64,000 nucleotides of DNA, from NCBI GenBank assembly GCA_014549065.1, contig JACDOX010000385.1, positions 186,001 through 250,000 of the forward strand, in the 5' to 3' direction. The position numbers were made by a program, and so were the translations under genes. The notes beneath the pieces are model-generated. The model ran no database searches. It was not told the DNA's origin and saw only the letters and a list, made by a program, of their open reading frames with translations. Shown in pieces: positions 47,620 through 59,529 of this stretch (its first letter is position 1; each line of letters starts with the position of its first letter). This stretch comes from Cardinalis cardinalis. Its lineage: Eukaryota > Chordata > Aves > Passeriformes > Cardinalidae.

Positions 47620-47844
47620 TAAGGGGAAGTCGGCCTTGGATATTAGGAGGCAGCTCTTTCCTGTGAGCATGGTGAGACAGTGGCACAGCTTGCCCAGAGA
47701 AGTTGTGGCTGCCCATCCCTGGAGGCGTTCAAGACCAGGCTGGATGGTGCTCTGAGCAACCTGGGGTAGTGGAAGGTGTCCTTGTCCATGGAATTGGATG
47801 AGCTTTGGAGTCCTTTCCAACCGAAGCCATTCTATGATTCAATG
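47620..47844 (+). mobile_element. CR1 LINE 3' end fragment, plus strand
   Basis: Sense-strand CR1 terminus with these landmarks: GATATTAGGAGGCAGCTCTTT, GGTGAGACAGTGGCACAG, TGCCCAGAGAAGTTGTGG, a TGGAAGGTGTCC segment, and the end ATTCTATGATTCAATGA. About 225 bp, strongly 5'-truncated. An open frame through it is incidental. Confidence 0.9.
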
Positions 47845-47849
47845 AGTCC

Positions 47850-50800
47850 ATGAATAGGTGGTATTGCATGTTTCTGGCTGTGTTGCCAGGGCCTATTCAA
47901 GGGTCTGGCATAAGACTTGCATGCCTTCACATTTTTGTCTGTAGTCATTTACCTAACCAATCCTATCAGATCATCTTTGAAAAGCATATGAGTTTTTATT
48001 ATGATTTTTGCCATTATACTTAATGGCAAATTGAAAGTCATTACAAGTTTTCTTACTAGCATTAAAGAGATGCAGATTAGAATGTTACAATTTTGTTCTT
48101 TCCATCCACAGCAATAATTTTGGTGAACTATTACACTTCCTACCAAGAAAATAATTATGACATCAAAGAAGAGACTTAATAACTTATGGCATCTAGCTCA
48201 ACCCACAGAAACCCAGAGTTCCCAGATTGCATGAGTAATGAACAAATGAACCATATCTTTCCATCTTAAGGGACCTTCCCACAATTCGCTAACAGCTTCA
48301 GGTCTGTCAAAAACTTAATAAATACTACAGTATGAGAAGCATTATGCATACATTTGATTAACTCCTGGCTTGTTTTAGTTTTCTCTTGTTTTAGTTTTCC
48401 CAAGAGGCCATACATGGCAGACCAGTCATAAAAGTGTTGTGCATTTAGGCTGTTCTCTATCTAAACTTGCCTTCCTTCCCTACAGCTTTCCATTGGTGTA
48501 GGGCTCCTATTAGCACATCAGGTGTCACAGTTACAATTGACAAGAAAAGATACTCTTTTATGCTACTGAACAACCACTGTATAAACCCCCCTGCTCTGGA
48601 TCCTGCCTTGTAACCAGGGGGCCCCCAGGTTAAGGCTGTTTAAAAATGTACTCCTGTCATCTGCCCATCCTTTACTAGCAGCACAAATACCTGCACCTTC
48701 TAAACTGTGGGGCTGATTATGGTTCCTTTTCAATGCTGTGCTTTGAGCATTGGTGATTTAAGGTCTGGCTGTTGAGAAACTGAGCTGTCTGCAGAGCAGG
48801 GAGAAACGGAGCATCCCATCAAACATCCCAAGTTAGGTTTCCATTGAGCGTCAGCCTGACCCTGCAGCCATTGATTCACAGCAATGGTTAGCAATGAAAA
48901 GATTTTTAAAGTATTTGGAGCCATTTATCTCCCCTATATCTTCAATTCTATATTTAACTGAAAAGAAACAGTTTTTCTTTTATAAATTTTTCTCAAAACA
49001 TACTTTCTCTTTCCAATAAACAGAACAAAACCAAATACAAAGAAATAAAACTTTCATAGGTTCTAGCAGTGGCAATATAATTTCTCATTCTTTAATCACA
49101 AAAGACATTAAAAATCCTTAATTTACTGATNATATTGATCAATCTCTTTTGTGTAGATAATTGCTTAGATTTACATATCTTATTTTAAAGCTAGGATTGG
49201 TGTATTGTGTAGGAAATAAAAATAGGCCACACTTCTGTCACAATCCAACCAAAACATAAATATCCATTCTTCCATTACCTAGAAATTTTTAAGTAAAATG
49301 TCCTGTGTCATTGCTAAGACTGATGAAAGAGCTAATCACACTGAAAGGATCTAATTCTGTTGCACTCCAACCTTGAAAAATCAGGGAGTGTGGCAACACT
49401 GTGGCAAGCAGAGTCATGCTGAGCAGCTGAACACTGCATTTTGAGTGATCAGGGGCTCTGCTGGACTGGAGTTCATGCACAGTTCTGCTGATTTGCTGAA
49501 CTCTGTGGAAGCAGAGAAGCAGAATCATCAGCCTATGATGAAACTTTTAATCTCCCTATAATTCAGAAAGCTAGCCCAGCAGGCTTTGAACTCACCAAAA
49601 CTCAAAATATGCACTTGGAGCAGACCTTTTAAGATGAAGCCTGTTTTATCTGAACACTGTGTGTTTTCTGATCATAAGTACAGGGAGCTCTTTCAGAGAT
49701 GCCGAATCTCTCTATTGTTGAATAGTTTTCTTTTAAGTGTAACTTTTATGCATGTAATATTTTTGGATCAGATAGGTTCTAGAAAAGCAATAAGAATCCC
49801 TTTGCATTCACAGTGAAGAAAAAATTAGAAAACATTGGAAAAAATTTTCCCTTNAGGGAACTGAAAAGCTCTGGGAAAATATAAGCTCTGTCATATAAAG
49901 TTTAATGGGAAAGGAATGAAATCTTTTACCCAGCTCTTCATACTATCACTATGTTCTAAGGCAAAAAATAGTACTGAAGTTCCTCTGCATAAGAATTAAA
50001 ACCTTTTTTGGGTATGTTGGATCTCTTAGTGACTGACTGCCTGAGTGATGTTTAAGAATTTACCGCCCTTACCTGGAGCAGAATGCACTTAACTGGGTAT
50101 TACTTTTTCAAGGAGAAATATCCCAGATTTAAACCTGGCTCCTTAGCCCAGAGGGTTTGCTATTTTACTGCTATCTATGTCATGATATCAGCAGTCTTTG
50201 TATAGACAGGAAGTAGAAATACAAATGCATTTAGTTGTCACACTTTGGGATTTATGCTAACACCTCAGCAGAACTGTAATCCCCTTTGCCCCTGTACGCT
50301 AAGTAATTTTATTTTTGAAATAAATGTCATTATTATCATAAGGTAAATGATATTTAAAATGTTAGGCTACTTAGCTTGTTCCTCCTTCCTTTCTTCAGAA
50401 CTGCTTAGAAGTCAAAGGCTGATGACAGTGTCAGGTGAATAACAAGAAATATTTTTGTCCTCTGAAGGATATTAACATACAGAACTATGCTTTAAAAGAG
50501 CAACATTACTGAAACTATATTACATTACCTATTGAACAGCAACTCATTTTGCAAGACTGTGACTCATTTATATTGAATATAGTCTCATTTCAGCCTCATC
50601 TGAGATAATCACATGCCTGTCTTAGAAGAGTTTTGTTGATGAAAAATCGTTCGCACCTGGTGGGCTAACACAATGCTTATTCTTTGAAAGCCACTGGCCT
50701 GTGGAACCAAAGAATGCTTAATCTGTAGGAAGGAGAATAGGAAAGCAACCAGCTCAGTTGTGCTGGTTGCTTTTTTTTTTTTTTTTACCAGTTCATCAGG

Positions 50801-53800
50801 CGGTCAGGTGTGATTTGGTGACTGCCAGAGAGATGCCTGGGACAGAAGAACGTGAGCAGAGGGGAGAAAACACATGTTAATGATTTGGAGAAAATGTTTA
50901 TTATACACATGTTTATTCCAGAAAAATCAATGGATACGTATGCAAAATATAGTATTTAAACAGGAGCTTTTTCTAAGATCAGTATGCACAACTTTCAGGG
51001 GAAAGGGAAATGCCCTCATGCATCCAGCCAATTGAAGAACATCTGTTTTTAACGCTACATTGGTGTTATGAAGTTTTATTTTTACTGATTTTTGGTAAGA
51101 GTTTCAGCACATGGCTGTCATCCACACACAATAAATCCAAAGTACATCCTTAGTATGGGATTTCCAGGTAGGATCACATAGCAAAATAAGGACTACCAGT
51201 CAAAAAGCACTAACTAGATTTAGGAGGAGATGGATCTGTAGGAATATTAAGAAAGCCTCAAAAAGTGGGTCATTAAATTTATATCAATTTATAGGTTGAA
51301 GGCATCCCCCCATTTTTTTCTATAACACTAGCAATACAGTCAGGACAGTTGTATTGATTCCTTAGTTAAAAGAATACATATGGGCCACAATTTTCAGAGA
51401 CACAGAGACATGGCAGGTGCATAACATCCACTGCTCCATGCACAGCTGTTTCAAATATTGAGCCTACCAATAAATGTTGCTATTAGTGTGATGTCCATGA
51501 GTTACAATAATTACAGAAAAGTTGAAAAAAATTGGTTTCTCTCTGTTCTCATTTCAGTTTTTAAACCGGTGTTTTCAGAGCAGACAGCATGTTTTTCCTC
51601 CTTTGCAGATTCAGGTGTAAACAAGGACATGGAAGAAAGCAGCTGTTGTGACATGTGACCTCCATTCTCTCAGCAATTTTTTGCATTAAAAAAAAAATCT
51701 AAAAGGGAAGAAATGGTGCATCAAGCTAGCAGTTAAAAAAGATAACACAAAAACAATTATGTTTTAACATAGCAATTANTCCAATACACAAGAAAACCGA
51801 GAAGTATATCACAAATTATTATATCAGACTCTTTTTCATGCTTTGAAAATCAAAAGACACCCACTGTAAGTAATGACATATTGCTGCAGTATGGTACAAA
51901 ATAATAGTTGAAGTAAGTAGGTACAAAGCAGAAATATTCGATGGCTATTTTCACTATTCCATTTAAAATAAAAAGTATCCTGATGTAATTTTTCATAAAT
52001 AAAAAGTCTAATTACAAGGTAGTAGGAACACATCTTTCAGAAGAGAAAATGAAGGCTAAAGGATATTTAAATGTAAGTATTTAAAAGTTTTTAAATGTGT
52101 AAGGAGTTGAAGTCAATAGGGCCTGATGAAGGTTACCATAAAGTAATGGTTCTCTATGGAATTTTTGACAGCCACATCTGACCCCATTTCTCGCACAATA
52201 CAGAGATAAATCATTTAAAAAGAGCCTTTTTATTTAATTTTCTCAAGAGGAGAAAAAACAGAGATTGAGGAATGGTTATGAGGCAAGTCATGTATACAGG
52301 AAATACTCTCACTATAATATGCTCAAAGCAGTCTTCAATCTATTATCCAGGGAGCTCGCTATACAATATTTAAAAGTTGGACAGTGCTTTGACAAAAGCT
52401 GTCTCAGTGACAATTCTCCACTAATAGCACCTAAATAAAATACATGCCTTTTAATGTTTCTGTGACTGTTTTTCTTTCTCCAAAATCTTGTTTTATTATT
52501 TCATTTGAGGGAGTATCAAGTTGTATTACTTCTCAAAGAATTTTTTTAAAATAGGAGGTAAATTTGCATACTGCAAATGTTAAATCACAGAATTTCTTAA
52601 TACAATATATTCTGAATATTAAAACCATAAATGCATAAAGATCGGCTGGACAAATTCATGGAAGAAAAAATCTGACCTGTAGTTAAAAGGCTCAGGAAAT
52701 CCTGTGGTTACCACTGTTTCAATATGGAGTAGTGAATGGGGAGAAATACCCCTATATACTTCTTTCAGCCTCGAAAACTAATGGCTGAATTTTTGAAACA
52801 AAATTCAAAGTTAAATTTTGCATTTGTTTAGTTCTCCAGTTATAACCACTCAAATAAGAGGGAAACCATTATTTCCTAATCTGACACAGGGAAGATATGA
52901 TGCATAATTCATGCCTGTGCAGCCAGTCTTGAACCACCAAGTGTTTTAATACAGGGGTAGAATTTTCTCTTTTGAAAGACAGATATCTCTAAAAATGCAG
53001 TAAATTCCAAAGTGCACTTCCGAAATACTAATATAAATTTAATACTTAATATCATTAATTTTGCTGAAGTCACTTATGCAGACCAAAGAAGTATCTGATA
53101 AAGCAGTTACATTAATTGAAAAAAGAAGACAAACAGCTATGTATGTTTTTTTTAAAGAATGGGTTTTCGTGTTTAAGTTAACTTCACATCAGTGTAGCTT
53201 TGCAGGACTCATAGTGGCTGGATGCTGGTAAAACAGCTGAAAAGGACTTGTGTTTGTGCTGTACAGCATGTGGACGTACTCTCCAAAGCCCAGTGATTTG
53301 TACCCTTACCTTGTCCTCCCAAAACCATTTATGTGTTTTATGATAAACACTCAACATAAAACAGAAATAAGCCCCAAAGAGGTCCAGAGCAAATAATCAC
53401 AATGACCAGTGATTATCACCACAATCTAGCCACTCCAGCTACAAGTTTATACATCCACAGCAACACACTGAAATATGTCTCTAATAGGGATATTCTTACA
53501 AAGAACTGAATCCCTGACCAATGCTCTGCCAATGCTGAAAGTAAACAACCTCAGGGTTGAGCCTCTTCCTTGGCTGTGACCACTCCAGTTGTCTATGAAA
53601 CACAACAAGATACTGGCCAAAATCCTTTGGGCTATTAGCAAATGCCATTTCTGCTTAGAATCATATTTTATCAACTTTCAAAAATTTCAAATGCCCTCAT
53701 GCTACAAATAAAACAGCTTCATTCTTGACCTTATTATTTTCCCATTTAACAGTTGCCTCTCTGACAAATCAACACAGTTAAAACTGTGGGTGAAATACTG

Positions 53801-56180
53801 CTATAAGCAATGTATGCATTACATTTTTTAACCTTGAAAATATAGACAAATTATTTTTTTCCCCAGGGACTCCAGAAGTAAATAAAACTTGAATGTTTTT
53901 TTTCTCAAGTCTTCTTAACTGTTCAGGTCAGATTTGAAACTACAGGAGTACCTGACACTGAATTAGACAAGTGGACAACGNTCTCTATGTAATATTTAAC
54001 TTTTAGAAGTCTGAAGTATATGCAAAAATTAATATTTTTTTATTTTAATGTTATTTCTAAAATGTATTTCAACATCCCATCAAAGGAAACAGATCTATGA
54101 TTTCTGTACTATGCAGGGCAGTAACATTCCCCTTTTTCACCACCTTGAAGCTCTCTGTTGAGGCAAAGCTCCAGATGGATATAGCCCAGAAGGCATAAAT
54201 TAAAGCAGTGAAGGCCTTTTCCCTCTTTCCCTTCATTCACTCACTGAATAAAATAATTTCCCTTATAATGCAGCTCTGTTTCCTATTTTACTTTTCTCAT
54301 GTAGGATAGCAGAGTTCACCTACAAACTGTAGAGTACCAATGGCAGAAGTGAAATACAGTGATTGTGCCAATATGGAGAGACTGATAAATAGAAGATAAT
54401 TAAATGTTCCCTTGGTGTTTTGGAGTTGTTTAAGATACAGGTTTCCTTACTTTTATTTCTTTCTCCTCTTGCTTGTGTTGTGTTTTCCCTTTCCTCAGTC
54501 CATCCTTCCTCCTTTTCATTTACCTAACTTCCCTCCTATTGTTTTTCCATTGAAAATAAGACTCTGGCTTCTGGTTTTTCTCATCAACTCCACAAAGAGG
54601 ATACACCGAAAACAAAAAAAAGAAAATCCCTATACTTCCTTTGGGAAGTGATTCACCACAAGGGACAGATTTTCACTAATACTCTGACACAAACAAACAA
54701 TGGGGAAAACTGCCTCTTGCTCCAAGTGAGTGTACTCAGGCTGCCTGCATCAGAAATGTGGCTGTGAGGGTGGTTCAGCCCCTGCCCAGCCACTCTGCTG
54801 TGAACATGTACGTGCAGGAGGAAGCATTCATTTGGCAGAGCTGTGGCCTTTTTCCTTCCACAGCCCTCCACACCAGTCCACAGAGATGGCTGGTTGCAGT
54901 GAAAGAAGCAGACTGAAAGACGCATGGACAAGAAGGAAGCATTAGGACTGAGTTACCAGTACTCCCTACCTTGGCTACTTATCTCCCCACATTCCCTCAG
55001 TCAAGAGACGATCCTGAGCACCCAATATTGCAAAGCAAACAGGTCTGAATACATTCCCTACAACTTTTTCTCAGTGCCTTTTCTTTGGAAGAGGGGGACT
55101 GTAGAAAAAGCAAAACAGACTGAACTAAACCAGAGGGCTTCAGTCCACTTTCAATTTGTGGGGTTTTTTTCATTTCTATTTCCTTAATAAGTGAAAGTTG
55201 TTCCGCTGTACTTTTTTGGCATCACAAAGGAGTAAATAAATTCCTTAGATTGCAGTAGTGCTGCATATTGTTATTTACAAAGTATCCAGGATAAAGATTT
55301 TTGGAGGCAATTCCATGTTCAATATTTTGCTTACTGATGCAAAGTCTGATCAGCAAATGTTCCTATACAATCACTTTCAACACACTTGTGATATTAGTTA
55401 CATTATTTTGAATGCTAATATTTTGTAATTGTGTTTACTAGGAGGTATTTAGAAACTGAAATATGTAAAGGGCAATGCATAAGGGAATGTTTTATTTGTA
55501 AAATGTATACAGATGAGGAGCCATTACAAAAGGACTGGATGGCAACCTAGAATAAGCAGGAGGTGTGTACTTGAGGAAAAGCTATCAGGAGATATGTGTG
55601 TGTCCGTGGTGTATGGGCACAGCAACCAAAAACAGTGCAGAAAGTGTCACTCTGCTGACAGGGACTCTCTTAAAACCAATCAAGTTGCCTGAGGCAATGC
55701 AACACACTGGAAAACAGGATTGATGAAATCTACGTGACCATCATGGGAAATTAAAACACCAGTCCCCTGTGTTAGAAAAATACAACCTGTTTTTCAGAGG
55801 AAATGTCACTTACCCAGGCATGCTCCCCTTCATTATTTGCATATTATGTCGTCTAAACCCCACTGGTATTTGGGAAGTAAACAGTACTTGATACCATAAC
55901 AGGAATATAGCACAATCACAAATCTCTAAGTTGCACAGCCTCCATGGTCCTCTTGGTTTAGCTTAGCTCTGTCTACATCCCTGTCTGTGTCCAAAATCCA
56001 CACTTCCTTATGATCTCCAGCTTGAACTCCGTGAGAGTAGTGCTATCCTGATGTGGTAAATTCAGTGTAGCGTTTACTGGTTAGAATGTGGATAAAACAG
56101 CTTGAGAATACCTTGATGAGGACCTGATTGCAGCCTGGAAGCTTAAAATAAACCAGTGACAATGCAACAGCTCTAATTTT
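47850..56180. other. AT-rich gene-free stretch
   Basis: About 8.3 kb with no recognised gene, RNA gene or well-defined element. A T17-18 run at about 50770 follows a small hairpin. Short open frames have no motif support. Confidence 0.5.
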
Positions 56181-56183
56181 ACA

Positions 56184-56372
56184 TGGAATCACAGAATGGT
56201 TTGGGCTGAAAGGGACCTTTTAAAGGTCACCTAGTCCAACACCGCTGGAATGAGCATGGACATCTTCAACTGGAAAGATTGCCCAGAATCCCCTCCCATT
56301 TGACCTCCAATGTTTCCAGGGATGGAGCACCTACCACCTCTCAGGGAAGCCTGCACCTCTCCTTCAATTTTT
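56184..56372 (-). mobile_element. CR1 LINE 3' fragment, minus strand
   Basis: The plus strand reads GGAATCACAGAATGGTTTGGG, AAGGGACCTTTTAAAGGTCACC and TTTCCAGGGATGGAGC, the complement of the CR1 3' terminus. About 190 bp, truncated. Confidence 0.85.
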
Positions 56373-56379
56373 TCATTCT

Positions 56380-57890
56380 GTTTCACAGAGCATTGTTTAT
56401 TGCACAGTAGGACTTAAGAATGGCTATTTAGAGAGAAGATAAATAGAGAATACATAGAAACAGTGATGTTGTACACTGTCCCATATGTTTTACCAATTAT
56501 TTTAAGATGAATAAACAAAATAATTAGTTTCAAAATATTTTTAGATGTCTGACAGATGGGCCCAAATTGAACCTACTCATATGTGAAAAACAGCCTTATG
56601 TTTTCAAATTTAAGCTTGATTCTCTTTTATTATTTTAACTTACATTACCATTCCCTTCCTGTACAGACTTCTAGGATTTGTTGCTTTTATTTTAAAAATG
56701 AAAAAAAAAAAAAATCTCATGTATTTATTGCTAAAATACTTACTAAATTAACTTAACTTCCAGAAATTAAGGTGCGATGTTAGTGCGTATGCAGTGGAGA
56801 GATACAACCAAGGGATTGCTTTCAAAGCTGTAAATTTTTATGCCTGGAAACAGAGATACCTGCTTTACAGTGGTCACTTTTTATTAGCTCCACCACAAAT
56901 CATGCTGACATGACAGTAAGACTGCACTTGAAACAGAAGTCTGCGTGTTAGTCAAGCCGCTGCTGTAAAAATACCATTAATATACAGATATGCATTACTA
57001 ATCTGTAAAAAGTAGAGTGAGTTGATATCATAGGGAGACAGAAAAAGTTAATCTTAAATAGAAAAATTTTCATAAGGCAAATAAAAAAATATATGTAATC
57101 ACACATGCAAGCTTGGAGTTAGAAATCTTCACAAATTCCTGAGCTGATGTCAACAAGGCCAACTGAAGTCTCATTGCTGTGGTATCCCACTAATTTTTCA
57201 AGAAAAAACCATGAGAATAGATTCTATTTTGCTTCTTTTTTTTTCCCATTAACCAACAAGAAAGTACCATACTTGATCACACAATGGTATAATGTCCAGG
57301 GTTTTGTGATAGGATGTGCAGTGAAATATATACCATGTTATCCTAACCAGGAGGAGCTAAAGAAAGGTGCGTCTACTGTACCCCTTAGCAGATAGGAGAA
57401 GGATTACTTTCTTCCAAGCAGTGGTTCATTTCTGGCTGAAATGGACATTTCATTTCTCAAACAGAAAACATCCTTGTTAGAATGCACACACAGAAGCACC
57501 TGTATTATACTCTGAAAATTATTTTTGGTTATTTGCTAGATGGTTCATTTATTGATCTGAAATTTCTTTACAAGATGTCAGATGATAAGATTAAATTTGA
57601 GAATTTTTATTTATTTTAGACAATCCATCTCTTCCTCCTCTTTTTTCCTTAGACAACACTGTTTAATACAACAGCCCCTCATTAGAAGGAAGAGCACTTT
57701 TACAGCCTTAAAAACATAATTTTAGCCATCAAAGTAAACATGAAGGAATGAGGATTTTCCTAAGTTTTAGCTTCTATATTCTTCAGATTCTGTGCTGCTT
57801 TAGTAACTCTGAGCTTCATGGTAGGTGTTAGCAAGCTCTCTTCACAGGGTAGGTAGACAAAATAATCCTTTTCCATCTTGTCCAAGGACA
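56380..57890. other. AT-rich non-coding stretch
   Basis: Nothing recognised apart from an A15 run at about 56701. Confidence 0.5.
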
Positions 57891-57892
57891 AC

Positions 57893-58207
57893 TGTTACAA
57901 GCTCCAAGCTTAAAAAGTATAAACAATGGTGAATTGAAGAGAGAAAAACAAGGAGGACGGAACTTCATAACCTAAAGCTATAGTTGGACAATTAACTCCA
58001 ATACGCAAATGGACCAAAACTTTAATAAAGTGTGAGACCACATGACTGGTCATCCATTTTCCGACCATTTTGGGTCCATCTTGGCTGTAGCCCTGGGGAG
58101 GCTCTTGTACTGCCCAAGGCGTATCCACTGAAGCCTTTTAATAAATACCTACTTTATTGTTTAACTCTATCTAGCTTCTCATCTAGGTCAGCCTTCAGAA
58201 GGCATCA
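57893..58207 (+). mobile_element. solo LTR, plus strand
   Basis: The 3' half has a typical retroviral R/U5 layout: CCTTTTAATAAATACC, CTTTATTGTTTAACTC, then TCTAGGTCAGCCTTC and an end at GGCATCA. Upstream is a GC-richer U3-like part with CCATTTTGGGTCCATCTTGG. The TG start at 57893 is tentative. No coding sequence is attached. Confidence 0.6.
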
Positions 58208-58209
58208 AC

Positions 58210-59215
58210 AGAGAGCTCTCAAAGAAACTCTGCCTGGTCCTCCCAGGTAGTGTATTGGTCCAGATCAGGACAGCATTCCATGTTTAGGAGCTGGTGATCC
58301 ATACAACAGTTCACCTGAGTAGACAGAGAGCTGTGCTGAATGTACAGGGTGGCATTCAGGGCTGTTCTGTGCTGCTGCACAAAGTTCCTTGCTGAAGGAT
58401 AAACATAGCAAGTTCACTGGAACAGAGGAGCCCACGGCCATCTCACATTGAGTACCAGTTATTTCACCACCTGCTTGGTCTACCTCTACCTACAAGTGCA
58501 GCAAGGAGTGCCCATTATAATCCCTTAGGAATTGTGCTGCTTTCTTGTAATGAAACAATGGAATGTCTCCCAGTATTGAAAGGGAGAGCTCCTCTGCACA
58601 GACAAGATCTGCTCTGCACAGTGTGCCATGGGAAAATCCATCCAGGTTACATCTCGTGGTGCACAAACTCAGGGTGCCCCAGCCACTCATGGAACATCAG
58701 GTTTCACTCCTACCTATATTACTCTTCTTAGTTTGTCTAATTAACAGAGTTATCTTATTAAGGCATTTGTTGTTAAAGCCTTTTTTACTGATCCAGAAAA
58801 AGCCCGGCATCATCTCTCCCTCACTTCAACTCTTATCTTCCAACCCCAGTACAGAACAGGCAGGTACATGACATGAAGACAGGTATGCTTGTAAAGCTTA
58901 TCATCTGCATTTGACCTTTTTAAATTCTTGTTTCTATAGGTAAGTTTATACATATTTTCCATCTTCAGCAATAGTTTCAAGTTCAGACCTCAGAAGAATT
59001 AAATAAATGAATTCTATTGACTCCACCATGAAAAATTCTAATCCATAATCCATAGGCTGTAATCATGGAAATGCTTGCATAAACCCATAATCTTTCACAT
59101 CACTATTCCTCCTATGAAATACATTTAAGTAAAAGATCAAATACTTCCATGACTGATGCCTGAATTTCTTTCAATCCCACATATTTGATGGTTGAGCTAA
59201 AGTATCTCTGTTCTC
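58210..59215. other. non-coding stretch
   Basis: No gene or element recognised between the LTR and the long inverted repeat. Confidence 0.5.
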
Positions 59216-59219
59216 TTTC

Positions 59220-59529
59220 TTGTGTCTCTCCTTCCTGACATAGCAGCTTCCTATCATAGCAGCTTAGCGGAGCAGATTTCTGTAAACACGGTGAACAGAG
59301 AAAATCAGAAAAACATCAGGGAATAACTTAGAGGAGAAAAGAAGACAGTGGAGATAGTAGCAATATATGGGTCTTTAGACTACAAGAACTACTATCTCCA
59401 CAGTCTTCTTTTCTCCTCTAAGTTATTCCCTGATGTTTTTCTGATTTTCTCTGTTCACNGTGTTTACAGAAATCTGCTCTGCTAAGCTGCTATGATAGGA
59501 AGCTGCTATGTGAGGAAGGAGAGAGACAA
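59220..59529. repeat. long inverted repeat: 141-bp arms, 28-nt loop
   Basis: The left arm (59220-59360) and right arm (59389-59529) are reverse complements of equal length with no indel. I count about six mismatches, one of them an N. The loop (59361-59388) contains a smaller GTCT/AGAC fold. The arms have no coding potential and no recognised transposon ends. Confidence 0.95.

Noticed and set aside
47617..47820. 67-codon minus-strand frame
   Set aside because: Antisense of a CR1 3' untranslated end.
50744..50790. Hairpin (AGCAACCAGC / GCTGGTTGCT) followed by a T run, like a bacterial terminator
   Set aside because: The sequence is vertebrate nuclear DNA with no adjacent gene; the T run is probably a simple repeat.
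59220..59529. Interpretation of the hairpin as a conventional microRNA precursor
   Set aside because: Arms of 141 bp with near-perfect pairing are much longer than animal microRNA hairpins; a long double-stranded RNA source or DNA foldback fits better.
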